Notes under the pieces: model-generated
Databases searched by the model: none
The model's input: the letters and a program-made list of their open reading frames with translations, nothing else
Told to the model about the DNA's origin: nothing
Shown: positions 32,208-40,808 of the stretch, in pieces
How the letters are laid out: every line of letters starts with the position of its first letter
How positions within the stretch are numbered: position 1 is the stretch's first letter
Position numbers and translations under genes: made by a program
Source: Veillonellales bacterium
Lineage (GTDB): Bacteria > Bacillota > Negativicutes > JAAYSF01
DNA: 64,000 nt
Direction: 5' to 3'
NCBI GenBank assembly: GCA_039680175.1
Contig: JBDKTO010000083.1
Span: 1 to 64,000, forward strand

Positions 32208-33015
32208 GATCTTCTTTTTCCACCACATCTCCCCAGGAAATCACGACAGTTTTTCCTTGTTCCAGCTGTACAACCGCCGTCTTTTTATTATTATTAAGGG
32301 AAACTACTTTCCCTTCGCCGTCGATGGTCACTACTTTCCGGCCAACTGCCGGCGGCGTAATCTTTTTGCAGCAGCCGCCGTAGCAATCGCTTTCATATTT
32401 CAGGCAGCACATCAAACGGCCGCAAATGCCGGAAATTTTCGTTGGATTCAACGATAAGTTCTGCTCCTTCGCCATGCGGATGGACACCGGTTCAAAATCG
32501 CCTAAAAAGGTAGCGCAGCACAAAGGACGGCCGCAGCAGCCGATCCCCCCCATCATCTTCGCCTCATCCCGCACACCGATCTGCCGCAGTTCAATGCGGG
32601 TACGGAATACAGCCGCCAGATCTTTTACCAATTCCCGGAAATCGATCCGTCCTTCGGCCGTAAAATAGAAAACAATTTTATTCACATCAAAAGTATATTC
32701 CACATCCACCAAGTTCATCGGTAAACCATGGGACTTAATCTTTTGCTCACAAATTTCAAAGGCTTCTTTTTCTTTGGCCTCATTTTCGCTAATTTTTTGT
32801 TCGTCCTGGGGGGTAGCCTTCCGCTGTACAGTCTTAAGAGGCGCTACAATGCTGCTTTCCGGCACTTCCCGCGGGTCGATAACCACTTCGCCATGCTCCA
32901 GTCCTCTGGCCGTTTCCACAATAACAAAATTCCCGGCGGCCAATTTTAGCAGCCCCGGGCTGAAATAATATATTTTACCGGCTTTCTTAAAACGCACCCC
33001 AACTACTGTTTGCAC
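32200..33015 (-). CDS. yaaT: PSP1-domain protein YaaT (RicT)
   Basis: A 271-residue subunit of the YaaT-YlbF-YmcA (RicT-RicF-RicA) complex, which in Bacillus subtilis carries iron-sulfur clusters and affects sporulation, competence and mRNA processing. The N-terminal PSP1 domain (VVGVRFKKAGKIYYF) is followed by the Cys-rich region GGIGCCGRPLCCATFL, then ICGRLMCCLKYESDCYGGCCK, which provides cluster ligands. GTG start with GGGAGG. Directly follows holB (1 bp gap). Confidence 0.95.
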   Translation of the reverse strand: MQTVVGVRFKKAGKIYYFSPGLLKLAAGNFVIVETARGLEHGEVVIDPREVPESSIVAPLKTVQRKATPQDEQKISENEAKEKEAFEICEQKIKSHGLPMNLVDVEYTFDVNKIVFYFTAEGRIDFRELVKDLAAVFRTRIELRQIGVRDEAKMMGGIGCCGRPLCCATFLGDFEPVSIRMAKEQNLSLNPTKISGICGRLMCCLKYESDCYGGCCKKITPPAVGRKVVTIDGEGKVVSLNNNKKTAVVQLEQGKTVVISWGDVVEKEDHE

Positions 33016-33016
33016 G

Positions 33017-34009
33017 TTAATCCTCCCTTATTACATCACGCAGCCGAATCAGCAGCGCCTCGCTGGTCAGCCGAACATTGGCATTGCCGTTTATCGCCCG
33101 TCTGGCTGCTTCCACTGCGGAAAAAGCTGTCGTCAGCCTAGTTTCACTCCAGTTGCAAGTCTGTTCCTTTAAAGCCCCGGCGATATCCACATTCAATAGT
33201 AGCCGGTCGTCCTGTCCGGCTGCGATCAGCAGCAAATCCCGCAAAACAAACTCCATATACTGCAGTAGCAGCAACATTGCCTGACGTTCCATTTTTTCCA
33301 GCCCGCCCATATGATCCCATAATGCTTCCATGCTCATTGCCGGCAGCCCGGCGATCAGCCCGGCCGCCTGATCACGGAACAACAGCCCTTCCGGTTCCAC
33401 GATCTCCAGAGCGGCCCCCATGCGTCCGCCGCTCAGGCGGGCGGCTGTCCCGGCCCTTTCCGCCGGCACTCCCTGCCGGCATAGGGCTTGGGCCAGCAAG
33501 TCCCCGGGCAGCGGTCCGAACCGCAAACCACGGCAGCGAGAAATAATCGTTTCCAAAAGCTGCTGTTGATGACTTGAAACCAAAATAAAGATGAGTTGTC
33601 CCGGTGGCTCCTCCAGTGTTTTCAGCAGGCTGTTGGCGGCCTGAGGCGTCATTCGCTCCGCATCTTCGATAATCCCCACCCGGCAGCCGGACCGATACGC
33701 CGTCAAAGCCGTCTCCCGCTGCAAATCGCGAATTTGGTCAATTTTTATAGCAGCACCGTCCGGCCGAACAACCAGCAGATCGGGATGGTTGAATCCCTTC
33801 ACCTGCCGACAGGACAGACAGCTGCCGCAAGGTCTCTCGCCTTTGCTGTTCTCGCACAACAGGCCGGCGGCCAAAACAGTTGCCGTCAGCATTTTGCCTA
33901 CTCCTTCCGGCCCTGTAAACAGCAACGCGTGAGGGACACGCCCCTGATGAAGCATAAGCTTTAATTGGCTGATATTCTCCCTATGTCCGATAATCTCATT
34001 CCATAACAT
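33017..34009 (-). CDS. holB: DNA polymerase III delta' subunit
   Basis: Clamp-loader subunit of 330 residues. ATPase core with a Walker A-like GPEGVGKMLTA (final Ser/Thr replaced, so nucleotide binding may be weak, as is usual for delta'). Zinc motif CENSKGERPCGSCLSC, sensor-type NSLLKTLEEPPGQLIF, and a helical C-terminal collar domain. Acts with tau and delta to load the sliding clamp. Lies between yaaR and yaaT as in Bacillus. Confidence 0.94.
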   Translation of the reverse strand: MLWNEIIGHRENISQLKLMLHQGRVPHALLFTGPEGVGKMLTATVLAAGLLCENSKGERPCGSCLSCRQVKGFNHPDLLVVRPDGAAIKIDQIRDLQRETALTAYRSGCRVGIIEDAERMTPQAANSLLKTLEEPPGQLIFILVSSHQQQLLETIISRCRGLRFGPLPGDLLAQALCRQGVPAERAGTAARLSGGRMGAALEIVEPEGLLFRDQAAGLIAGLPAMSMEALWDHMGGLEKMERQAMLLLLQYMEFVLRDLLLIAAGQDDRLLLNVDIAGALKEQTCNWSETRLTTAFSAVEAARRAINGNANVRLTSEALLIRLRDVIRED

Positions 34010-34018
34010 AAATTATCC

Positions 34019-34465
34019 TCACATATATATATCCACCAGCATACCGCGAATAGCATCCTGACGGGCCATAATCTCCAACTGCCGCTCCTGACCGTTACGA
34101 ACATCTTCCGTCAAGCCGGCCAGCTGATCATCAATCTGGCGGATAGTAGTATACAGCTTCTGCCGGCCCTGACGATCCCAGCCGCTCTGGGATTGAACCG
34201 TGTACATCCGGCCGACCGCTTCGCCGACAAATTTACGAACCATTTCCCGGTAAGTCTTCAGTTCGGCATAGGTGGGAACCTGACCGAGTTTCACGCCCTG
34301 CTTGCTGATTTCATCCAGCAGGGCTTTCATCCGGCCTTTATACTGTCCATCCTGTGTTTGCAGCAAATCAGCAGCAAAACGGTTCATGATCTGTCCCGGC
34401 TTGCCGGCTAGTTCGTGTTCCGCCCGCAACGGCGCATTGGCAGCCCCTACATTATTAATCTTCAC
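34019..34465 (-). CDS. yaaR: YaaR family protein (DUF327)
   Basis: A 148-residue, mostly helical protein of the YaaR/DUF327 family; function unknown. The conserved blocks GRMKALLDEISKQGVKLGQVPTYAELKTYREMVRKFVGEAV and a basic Gln-rich tail are present. GTG start with CAGGAG upstream. Always linked to tmk and holB in spore-forming Firmicutes, which is the only functional hint. Confidence 0.93.
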   Translation of the reverse strand: MKINNVGAANAPLRAEHELAGKPGQIMNRFAADLLQTQDGQYKGRMKALLDEISKQGVKLGQVPTYAELKTYREMVRKFVGEAVGRMYTVQSQSGWDRQGRQKLYTTIRQIDDQLAGLTEDVRNGQERQLEIMARQDAIRGMLVDIYM

Positions 34466-34575
34466 ACAGGCTCCTGCCTTTCAAACTTTTATTCACGTCA
34501 CAACTATAGATATTGATAATTATAATTCTTTTATCTCAAATAATCAAATAACCGCTATATCACCGGCTGCCGGTT

Positions 34576-35253
34576 CTAGCTATGGAGTACTTTCTGCACT
34601 GCCGCAAGGATTTCCTGATGAATCTGCTCCATACTTTTAATCTTGCTGTCGGTCACGCAGGAAATCGTTATCCAGTCATACCAAGCGGCAATCAGACGGG
34701 AGTTATCATAACAATCCGCCAGATACTGCTGATTGCGTTCATGAATATCCTGTTTTGCGGCACCGTATTTATTTTCCCGGTTGCGAAGCAGCCGGCTGCT
34801 GTATTCCGGCGGCATGTCGAGAAAAATTACGCAGTCAGGAACAGGAATGCAACACTTACCAAACTCAAAATCCAACAGCCAGTCCAAAAACCGGTGCTTT
34901 TCCGGTTCATTAGCAATTTTAACCGCCTGATGAATCATGTTGGATGCGGTATAGCGATCAGCAAGCACGATGCCGCCGGAATGGTAAAAATCATGCCAGT
35001 CTTTTTTATAGGAGGCGTAGCGATCCACCGCATAAAAAGCGGAGGCGGCATAGGGGTTTACATCTCCCGGATTGGCGCCGAATTCTCCGTTTAAATACAT
35101 TTTAATTAAGGCCGACGAATCACTGTCATAGTTGGGAAATTCTACCTTACGCACCGGGTATCCTTCTCCCCGCAGCGCTTCAAACAATTTACCGGTTTGG
35201 GTTTGTTTGCCGCACCCGTCGCCACCTTCAATTACAATCAGCTTTCCTCGCAT
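34576..35253 (-). CDS. tmk: Thymidylate kinase
   Basis: dTMP kinase of 225 residues. The P-loop is GGDGCGKQTQ, with Gln in place of the usual Ser/Thr after the invariant Lys. VEFPNYDSDSS and the DR[YF] motif in VLADRYTASNMIHQAVK are as in the family, and FLDMPPEYSSRLLRNREN is the lid region. Slightly longer than E. coli TMK and of the variant seen in several clostridia. It follows the decarboxylase gene by 10 bp, with ribosome site GGGAGG. Confidence 0.9.
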   Translation of the reverse strand: MRGKLIVIEGGDGCGKQTQTGKLFEALRGEGYPVRKVEFPNYDSDSSALIKMYLNGEFGANPGDVNPYAASAFYAVDRYASYKKDWHDFYHSGGIVLADRYTASNMIHQAVKIANEPEKHRFLDWLLDFEFGKCCIPVPDCVIFLDMPPEYSSRLLRNRENKYGAAKQDIHERNQQYLADCYDNSRLIAAWYDWITISCVTDSKIKSMEQIHQEILAAVQKVLHS

Positions 35254-35263
35254 GTTTCCTCCC

Positions 35264-36742
35264 TTAATCCACTACCTTAATTGTTTTTAAAGTATAATCT
35301 TCCGGGCCGGAAATATGCAGACCCGCTTCCTGAAGACGATGGCAGTAATCAATGACATCCCGGGAAATCCGTTCTCCCGGGCAAAGCAGCGGAATACCGG
35401 GCGGATAAAAAGTTACGATTTCCGCACATACCAAGCCGACCGAATCTTCAAACGAAACGGTACAAGTATTGCCAAACAGCGCCTTCCGGGGAGAAATAAC
35501 GCCTTCCGGCGAATCGGGATACTTGATATTGGCGAAAACATCCTCCACTGCCGAAAAATCACACTCGCCGCAGTGCTTGACAGCCATGTCCCGTAAGGCA
35601 TCCACCAAAATATGGGCTTCCTTATCGCTGTCGCCTAAAGTAATCAAAAACAACAAATTGTACATGTCGGAAAGTTCAGCCTGGACATGGTACTGCTGCC
35701 GCAGAATCCGTTCCGCTTCCGCTCCCTGAAGCCCCAGTCCTTTTACCGTAACCGTAACTTTGGTCGGATCAATGCTGTAGACACCGGGAGTGCCCAGCTT
35801 TTCCTCCCCGAAGCAGTACAAACCCGGGATCTTGTTGATTTCCTGGCGGACCCACTGGGACAGTTGAATCGCCCGGTCAATTAATTCCCGCCCCTGGGTG
35901 CCCATCTGCATCCGGGCCACATCTAAAGACGCCATCAAAATATAATTGGGGCTGGTAGACTGTACCAACTGCAGCATAGCTTTCAGCCGGGGGACATTGA
36001 CCCGTCCTTCCCGGCAGTGGACAATGGAGCACTGTGTCATAGCGCCAATAATCTTATGGGTGCTTTGGGCGCAAATATCCGCTCCGGCATCAAGGGCCGG
36101 AATGGGCAGCTTGTCGCTGAATTTAAGATGAGGCCCGTGAGCCTCGTCCACCACTACCGCCATCCCCCGGGAATGTACGATATCGACGATTCGTTTCAAA
36201 TCCGTCGCCACACCGTAATAAGTGGGGTTAATGATCAGCACGCCTTTGGCGTCAGGATGCCGGCTGACCGCCGCTTCCACCGTTGCCGGACTGACTCCCA
36301 TAGCCAGCCCCAGTTCCCGGTCTATTTCCGGTTGCATAAAAATCGGAATAGCGCCGCTCAATATAATCCCGCCGATAATCGATCGGTGGGCGTTGCGGGG
36401 CACGATGATTTTTTCTCCCGGCCCGGCAATGGTTAAAATCATGGCATAAATACCGCCGGTAGTGCCATTGACTACAAAAAAACTATGATCGGCTTCATAC
36501 AGTTCCGCCGCCAAATCCTGAGCTTCTTTAATACAGCCGTGAGGTTCATGGAGATCATCCAGTTCCCCCATTAAGGCTAAATCCAGCGCCAAAGCGTCGT
36601 GCCCGATGATGTTTCCTAAACGGGGGTGCATTCCTTTTCCCTGTTTATGTCCCGGTGTATGAAAGGGAACAACTCCGTCCTGTACATAATGCAGCATTGC
36701 TGCCAATAAAGGTGTCTCAACCTGCCTTGTTCTGAGCAACAC
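35264..36742 (-). CDS. Orn/Lys/Arg decarboxylase-type PLP enzyme (SpeA/YaaO-like)
   Basis: Fold-type I PLP decarboxylase of 492 residues. FHTPGHKQGKGMHP at the N-terminus, VNGTTGGIYAMI, VVDEAHGPHLKFS (PLP aspartate) and SAQSTHK-type ICAQSTHKIIGAMTQ (PLP lysine), followed by the small C-terminal domain. Bacillus YaaO occupies the same place before tmk; whether it uses arginine, lysine or ornithine cannot be told. The start is GTG 36742 with AGGAGG 5 nt upstream (TTG 36739 is possible). First gene of the tmk-yaaR-holB-yaaT-trmN6-rsmI run. Confidence 0.92.
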   Translation of the reverse strand: MLLRTRQVETPLLAAMLHYVQDGVVPFHTPGHKQGKGMHPRLGNIIGHDALALDLALMGELDDLHEPHGCIKEAQDLAAELYEADHSFFVVNGTTGGIYAMILTIAGPGEKIIVPRNAHRSIIGGIILSGAIPIFMQPEIDRELGLAMGVSPATVEAAVSRHPDAKGVLIINPTYYGVATDLKRIVDIVHSRGMAVVVDEAHGPHLKFSDKLPIPALDAGADICAQSTHKIIGAMTQCSIVHCREGRVNVPRLKAMLQLVQSTSPNYILMASLDVARMQMGTQGRELIDRAIQLSQWVRQEINKIPGLYCFGEEKLGTPGVYSIDPTKVTVTVKGLGLQGAEAERILRQQYHVQAELSDMYNLLFLITLGDSDKEAHILVDALRDMAVKHCGECDFSAVEDVFANIKYPDSPEGVISPRKALFGNTCTVSFEDSVGLVCAEIVTFYPPGIPLLCPGERISRDVIDYCHRLQEAGLHISGPEDYTLKTIKVVD

Positions 36743-36837
36743 CAGCGCCTCCTAAACTATCATAGGATAAAATTACCTGTTTGCACTATTATACCCCATT
36801 TTAGTTTGATAATGATAGGGGATTTTGGCAACGGGGG

Positions 36838-36952
36838 CGATGAGTTGTTGGCGATTGACTGCGACGGGGGCTCATGGTACTTGGTTGTTGGCGATTGGCT
36901 CATGGCACTTGGAAATTGGAAATTGGAAATTGGGACTGCACTTGGCACGTAA
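36838..36952. repeat. Heptad-periodic array 3
   Basis: Nine 7-mers in unbroken phase at 36874-36936 follow WTGGNNN (for example TTGGCGA, ATGGCAC, then three TTGGAAA). Less regular units continue on both sides. Non-coding, in the 551-bp gap between the decarboxylase and the beta-barrel gene. Confidence 0.7.
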
Positions 36953-36961
36953 AGCTGGAAT

Positions 36962-37052
36962 TGTCATTGCGAGCGTCAGCGAAGCAATCTCGATCTCCAT
37001 TCCGCCTCCCCCATCGTTGAGATCGCCACGGCTGACGTTTCGCGCTGACACC
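36962..37052. repeat. Dispersed palindromic repeat, copy 1
   Basis: Imperfect inverted repeat of about 30-bp arms, starting TGTCATTGCGAGCG and ending in the rough complement CGCGCTGACA. The same element recurs at 60561 and as a half copy at 57017. It is adjacent to heptad array 3. Confidence 0.7.
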
Positions 37053-37293
37053 CTACGACAGCCCGTCACTCATCGCCATCACTCGCTGAGTCCGATCCCC
37101 GGCTTGAGTATTCCCGGCAGTCCTTTTACCCGCCGCCAAATATAGCCATTGCGGCCTTATCAGCCAGCATTTTCTGTCTGAATCGCCCCCGTATAATTTT
37201 TCTATCGCCAGCCATTATTTCTAAAAAAATTCTAAAATTACTCCTGCATACTATAAACAGATTCAGATTTAAAAAATGGAGGAGAAAAGTATA
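37053..37293. other. Intergenic region before the beta-barrel gene
   Basis: I see no further gene or clear promoter here. The last 17 bp contain the ribosome site GGAGGAG of the downstream gene. Confidence 0.4.
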
Positions 37294-37905
37294 ATGAGAA
37301 AAGCAATTATTGCAACAATTGCTTCGCTTGCCTTTGCCGGTACCGCTTTTGCATCGGCTCCCGCAATGAACGTTGATGCGGGCCAAATTCAGGCCGGCTA
37401 TACGAATTACAACTTAAAAACGAACGGAACTACAGTCGGCGACATGGGCACATTCCGCGCTGACAGCTATCAACTGGCTTACGGCCTTAGCAGCAACCTT
37501 GCCTTTACCGGAGAATATCTCAACTCAGAGACCCGGAATGTATCCACCTATTTTTACAACTACCCGAACCTTAGCTTTAATTCAACCCAGCTAGGTCTGC
37601 AGTATCAAATGAACAAAAATATCGCCCTTTCCGTTGGTAATGTAAAATCCGGATTCAAATCCGACGCAGGTTCAAATTCAAACAGTGAAGTTTTTGCCGG
37701 AATCGCTTACAATGCGCCCGTTTCCAGCAATCTTAACGGCTATGCGTCTTATCTGAAATCTTCACACGTCGAGGACGCAAAAGTTGGCGTAAAATACGCT
37801 ATTGGCAATAACGCGTCCTTTGATGTAGGTTATCGCAACTACCAAGACAGCAGTTCAGGCATTACCGCTAAAGGCATGGGATTCGGCTTAAACTATAAGC
37901 TGTAA
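37294..37905 (+). CDS. Outer-membrane beta-barrel protein
   Basis: A 203-residue exported protein. The signal peptide is MRKAIIATIASLAFAGTAFA, ending AFA-SA. The mature part is made of alternating short amphipathic strands and turns (QIQAGYTNYNL, SYQLAYGLSSN, FAGIAYNAPVSS, GVKYAIGNN, FDVGYRNY) and ends in GFGLNYKL, the pattern of a small outer-membrane barrel of about eight or more strands. This is evidence that the host has an outer membrane. ATG 37294 with GGAGGAG upstream; the frame extends 6 codons. No partner gene; ligand unknown. Confidence 0.85.
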   Translation: MRKAIIATIASLAFAGTAFASAPAMNVDAGQIQAGYTNYNLKTNGTTVGDMGTFRADSYQLAYGLSSNLAFTGEYLNSETRNVSTYFYNYPNLSFNSTQLGLQYQMNKNIALSVGNVKSGFKSDAGSNSNSEVFAGIAYNAPVSSNLNGYASYLKSSHVEDAKVGVKYAIGNNASFDVGYRNYQDSSSGITAKGMGFGLNYKL

Positions 37906-38348
37906 AGAAGTAAAAAATTTACTATCAGTGTAAAAAAGAGCCCGCTTACGGCCACTGAAAAACTTAAATGACAGTAAGAAAAGGCGACTCGAATACATCC
38001 TTTCAAGATGCTTTGAGCCGTCTTTCTTTTGATTATTTTGCTATATGGCAGTTCGTATTATCCGATTATTTTTATTATTCTTTTTAAATTCACTGTAAAT
38101 ATTGCCATTGCGCCTGCATTTCCATACCAATAAGACCCTTCAGCGGCCTCGCTTACTGGCCCTCTTTTTCCCACTATGGAACACCACACTTAGCTTAACA
38201 AGCTTTCACCCGATCCTTCAATCCGCTAAAAGCAGGACCTATTACAGCCTGATTTGCGGAAATATTTTTTTTTGGCGGGAATACTAGCTGAACCGACAGA
38301 AATTCTGCTACGATAGACTAAAAAGACACCCTGGTTACGGAGGTTGCT
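37906..38348 (+). other. 443-bp gap with a likely terminator
   Basis: A probable rho-independent terminator lies at about 37979-38035 (AAAGGCGACTC against GAGCCGTCTTT, then CTTTTG). The rest holds no ORF with a ribosome site. No strong promoter was seen for the PAP2 gene. Confidence 0.5.
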
Positions 38349-39125
38349 ATGGGCCTGACACTCTTATCCCTTATCATCATTGCAATATTGATTTTGCTCT
38401 GCGGATCGATCCGCAGAGTACGGTTCCTGCAAAATTCTTCCCTGTATTCCTTACTAAAAAAATTGACTGCTGCGTTAGAACGGCGCTGGCCCCTGCTGTA
38501 TATTCTCATCGGGCTTTTGCTAAGCGCCATATTGCTGACCCTTTTTGCCGAACTGGCCTGGAAAACATTATTCCGCCACCAGCTGGATGGCTTCGATAAT
38601 AGGGTGATTTGGTTTATCCGCTATTATGCAAACAATCACCTGGACTCTGTCATGATTCAGATCACCAGCCTCGGCTCCGCGCCCTTTTATGGTGTATTGG
38701 CAGTACTTACACTGGCCGGGCTGTCGCTGTACCGCCGCTGGCTGGAAACCGCAGCCCTGGCCGTTTGTCTTGCCGGCGGCGGACTGCTGAATTTCCTGCT
38801 AAAAGATTTATTTGAACGGAACAGACCGGATATGTTCCGGGTGATTGACGAAACCGGCTACAGCTTTCCCAGCGGCCATGCGATGGTTTCTCTCTGCTTT
38901 TATGGTATGCTGGCCTATTTGATCAGCCGTCATATTCCCCGGTGGCGCTGGCGGTTCCTACTATTTATTCTGACCGCTATTTTCGTTGTCGCCATCGGCA
39001 TTAGCCGGATCTATTTAGGCGTACATTATCCCACCGATGTACTAGCAGGTTATGCGGCAGGCTCCACCTGGCTGTTCTTTTGCCTATCGCTTCTGATGTG
39101 GTGGGAACAAAAACGGAAAAGATAA
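38349..39125 (+). CDS. PAP2-family membrane phosphatase
   Basis: A 258-residue membrane enzyme with six or seven helices. The three phosphatase motifs are present: KDLFERNRP (KX6RP), SFPSGH (PSGH) and SRIYLGVHYPTD (SRX5HX3D). An N-terminal extra helix (residues 1-20) and a basic loop precede the core. It dephosphorylates lipid phosphates such as undecaprenyl diphosphate or phosphatidate on the outer face of the inner membrane; a separate UppP is encoded at 49340. Ribosome site CGGAGG. Single gene. Confidence 0.9.
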   Translation: MGLTLLSLIIIAILILLCGSIRRVRFLQNSSLYSLLKKLTAALERRWPLLYILIGLLLSAILLTLFAELAWKTLFRHQLDGFDNRVIWFIRYYANNHLDSVMIQITSLGSAPFYGVLAVLTLAGLSLYRRWLETAALAVCLAGGGLLNFLLKDLFERNRPDMFRVIDETGYSFPSGHAMVSLCFYGMLAYLISRHIPRWRWRFLLFILTAIFVVAIGISRIYLGVHYPTDVLAGYAAGSTWLFFCLSLLMWWEQKRKR

Positions 39126-39245
39126 CGAAGTCAAGCCTCCCTCCTCACCAATCACTCTGTTGCTTCATATTCTATAATAGCTACTCAAACAGACAAAATT
39201 CATTTTAAATTGGGGTGATTGCAATCTTTGGAGGAGTGATGCGCA

Positions 39246-40526
39246 TTGAAAGACGAACAACTGGCAACCAGTCTGCCTGTAACCATGCCGGCCCTAGCCG
39301 GAGAAGAAATCAAAGCAAAAGCGAAGGGCCTGTTTAAATACCTGGGCCCGGCGTTTATTGTCAGCGTCGCTTACATGGACCCCGGTAATTTCGGCACCAA
39401 CATCAGCGGCGGCTCGCAATTCGGCTACAATCTGGTTTGGGTAATTCTCTGGAGTAACTTGATGGCAATCTTCGTGCAAATCCTTTCTGCCAAGTTGGGC
39501 ATCGCTACAGGAATCGGCTTGCCGGCACACTGCGGCAACCTATTCCCGCGAAAAATCAACTGGGGCTTATGGTCAGTAGCCACCGTAGCAGCCATGGCTA
39601 CCGATCTTGCGGAATTTCTGGGGGGGGTATTAGGCTTTAATCTGTTATTTGGCATTCCTTTAGTGTGGGCGGCAATCCTTACAGGAATCATTACCTATGT
39701 GATCTGTCACCTGCAAAAATACGGTCAGCAAATCGTAGAACGGATTATCACCTGCATGGTAGCCGTCATCAGCATCGCCTATATATGGGAGTTGTTTCTT
39801 GCCAGACCGGACTGGGGGCAGGTAGGCTACCATCTTGCCGTCCCTATGCTTACACCGGACAGCATTCTGGTCGCCGTCGGAATGCTGGGTGCTACCGTCA
39901 TGCCCCATGTGATTTATTTACATTCTCATCTCGTGCAGCAGCGTCGCTGTAAACATCTGGTGGATTGCAAACACCATTTAAAGATGGCTAAGATTGACGT
40001 GTTCTTCGCAATGAACATGGCGTTCATCGTAAATGCAGCCATGGTCATCGTTTCAGCCGCCGTATTCAATGGCAATGGTCTCGACGTAGACAGCATCGAA
40101 GCCGCCTATGCCACTTTACAGCCTTTAATGGGCAATATGGCTGCCGGCGCTTTCGGGTTCGCCCTGTTGGCTTCCGGACTCTCATCCTCTACTGTGGGCA
40201 CGATGGCCGGAGAAGTCATATTAAACGGTTTTGTTGGCTTTGACATCCCGGCAAGCTGGCGGCGTATCATTACCATGCTTCCCGGTATGGCCATCCTCAT
40301 GGCCGGGATTAACCCCATGAGCGCCCTGGTTGTGAGTCAGGTTATGCTCAGTTTCGCTTTGCCGGCGGCCATTATTCCGCTGATGATTATCACCAGCAAG
40401 CCGCACATTATGGGAACCTTTAAAAACAGCCGCCTTACCAATGTTATCGGCTGGATTATCGTGAGCATGATCGTAACCTTAAATGCCGTTCTTCTCTATC
40501 TTACTTTCACCGGTCAGGCAAACTGA
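39246..40526 (+). CDS. mntH: Nramp-family Mn2+/Fe2+ transporter
   Basis: Proton-coupled divalent metal importer, 426 residues and about 11 helices. Helix 1 has the metal motif MDPGNFGTN (DPGN) and helix 6 has GATVMPHVIYLHS (MPH with its preceding Ala/Thr). The TTG start at 39246 follows GGAGGAG by about 12 nt. It stands alone. A 44-nt hairpin follows the stop, and beyond it on the opposite strand is a manganese riboswitch whose read-through transcript would run antisense through the 3' end of this gene. Confidence 0.93.
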   Translation: MKDEQLATSLPVTMPALAGEEIKAKAKGLFKYLGPAFIVSVAYMDPGNFGTNISGGSQFGYNLVWVILWSNLMAIFVQILSAKLGIATGIGLPAHCGNLFPRKINWGLWSVATVAAMATDLAEFLGGVLGFNLLFGIPLVWAAILTGIITYVICHLQKYGQQIVERIITCMVAVISIAYIWELFLARPDWGQVGYHLAVPMLTPDSILVAVGMLGATVMPHVIYLHSHLVQQRRCKHLVDCKHHLKMAKIDVFFAMNMAFIVNAAMVIVSAAVFNGNGLDVDSIEAAYATLQPLMGNMAAGAFGFALLASGLSSSTVGTMAGEVILNGFVGFDIPASWRRIITMLPGMAILMAGINPMSALVVSQVMLSFALPAAIIPLMIITSKPHIMGTFKNSRLTNVIGWIIVSMIVTLNAVLLYLTFTGQAN

Positions 40527-40535
40527 ATGGGTACA

Positions 40536-40579
40536 CCGCAAGGTCTGGCGAAATAGCAGTTTCGTTACAGACCTTGCGG
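40536..40579 (+). terminator. Hairpin after mntH
   Basis: Perfect 12-bp stem (CCGCAAGGTCTG and complement) with an inner CGAAA/TTTCG stem, starting 10 bp after the stop. The T-run is weak (AATTTCT). On the other strand it has no T-run. Confidence 0.6.
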
Positions 40580-40603
40580 AATTTCTGGGGGCGGGAAAAT
40601 TAT

Positions 40604-40644
40604 AAAAGGCCTTCATTTCCAGCAGCATGCCGGAAACAAAGGTC
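40604..40644 (-). terminator. Intrinsic terminator of the manganese riboswitch
   Basis: On the minus strand GACCTTTGTTTCC pairs with GGAAATGAAGGCC around a GCA/TGC upper stem, followed by TTTTATAATTTT. Its 5' arm reuses the CCTTT that closes aptamer stem P1, so Mn2+ binding to the aptamer should prevent termination. Confidence 0.75.
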
Positions 40645-40736
40645 TCGCTACAGCAGAATCTCTGCCAGTAGAACCGGGCTTACGCCAGTATGTCGATTCT
40701 ACTCACGGGCTGACCGCCCGTTAGCTACTCCCCTTT
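40638..40736 (-). ncRNA. yybP-ykoY (manganese) riboswitch aptamer
   Basis: The minus strand contains the two hallmark segments AAAGGGGAGTAG at the 5' side and GCGAGACCTTT at the 3' side, closing stem P1 (AAAGG/CCTTT). Between them are three clear helices: ACGGGC/GCCCGT, AGTAGAA/TTCTACT and GCAGA/TCTGC. yybP-ykoY elements sense Mn2+ and usually switch on exporters. Here the next sequence in the transcript direction is the end of mntH in antisense, with no exporter gene. Confidence 0.87.
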
Positions 40737-40760
40737 AGGAGTTTTATGATTTCTTACTGT

Positions 40761-40788
40761 AGTATATGTCGGCGGCAGGATTGTGCAA
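40761..40788 (-). promoter_or_regulatory. Promoter driving the manganese riboswitch
   Basis: Minus-strand TTGCAC (40788-40783) and TATACT (40766-40761) with a 16-bp spacer, 25 bp before the aptamer. It lies downstream of the kdpE stop, so the riboswitch transcript is independent of kdp. Confidence 0.65.
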
Positions 40789-40808
40789 CCGTAAAATATA
40801 TTTTTTTG

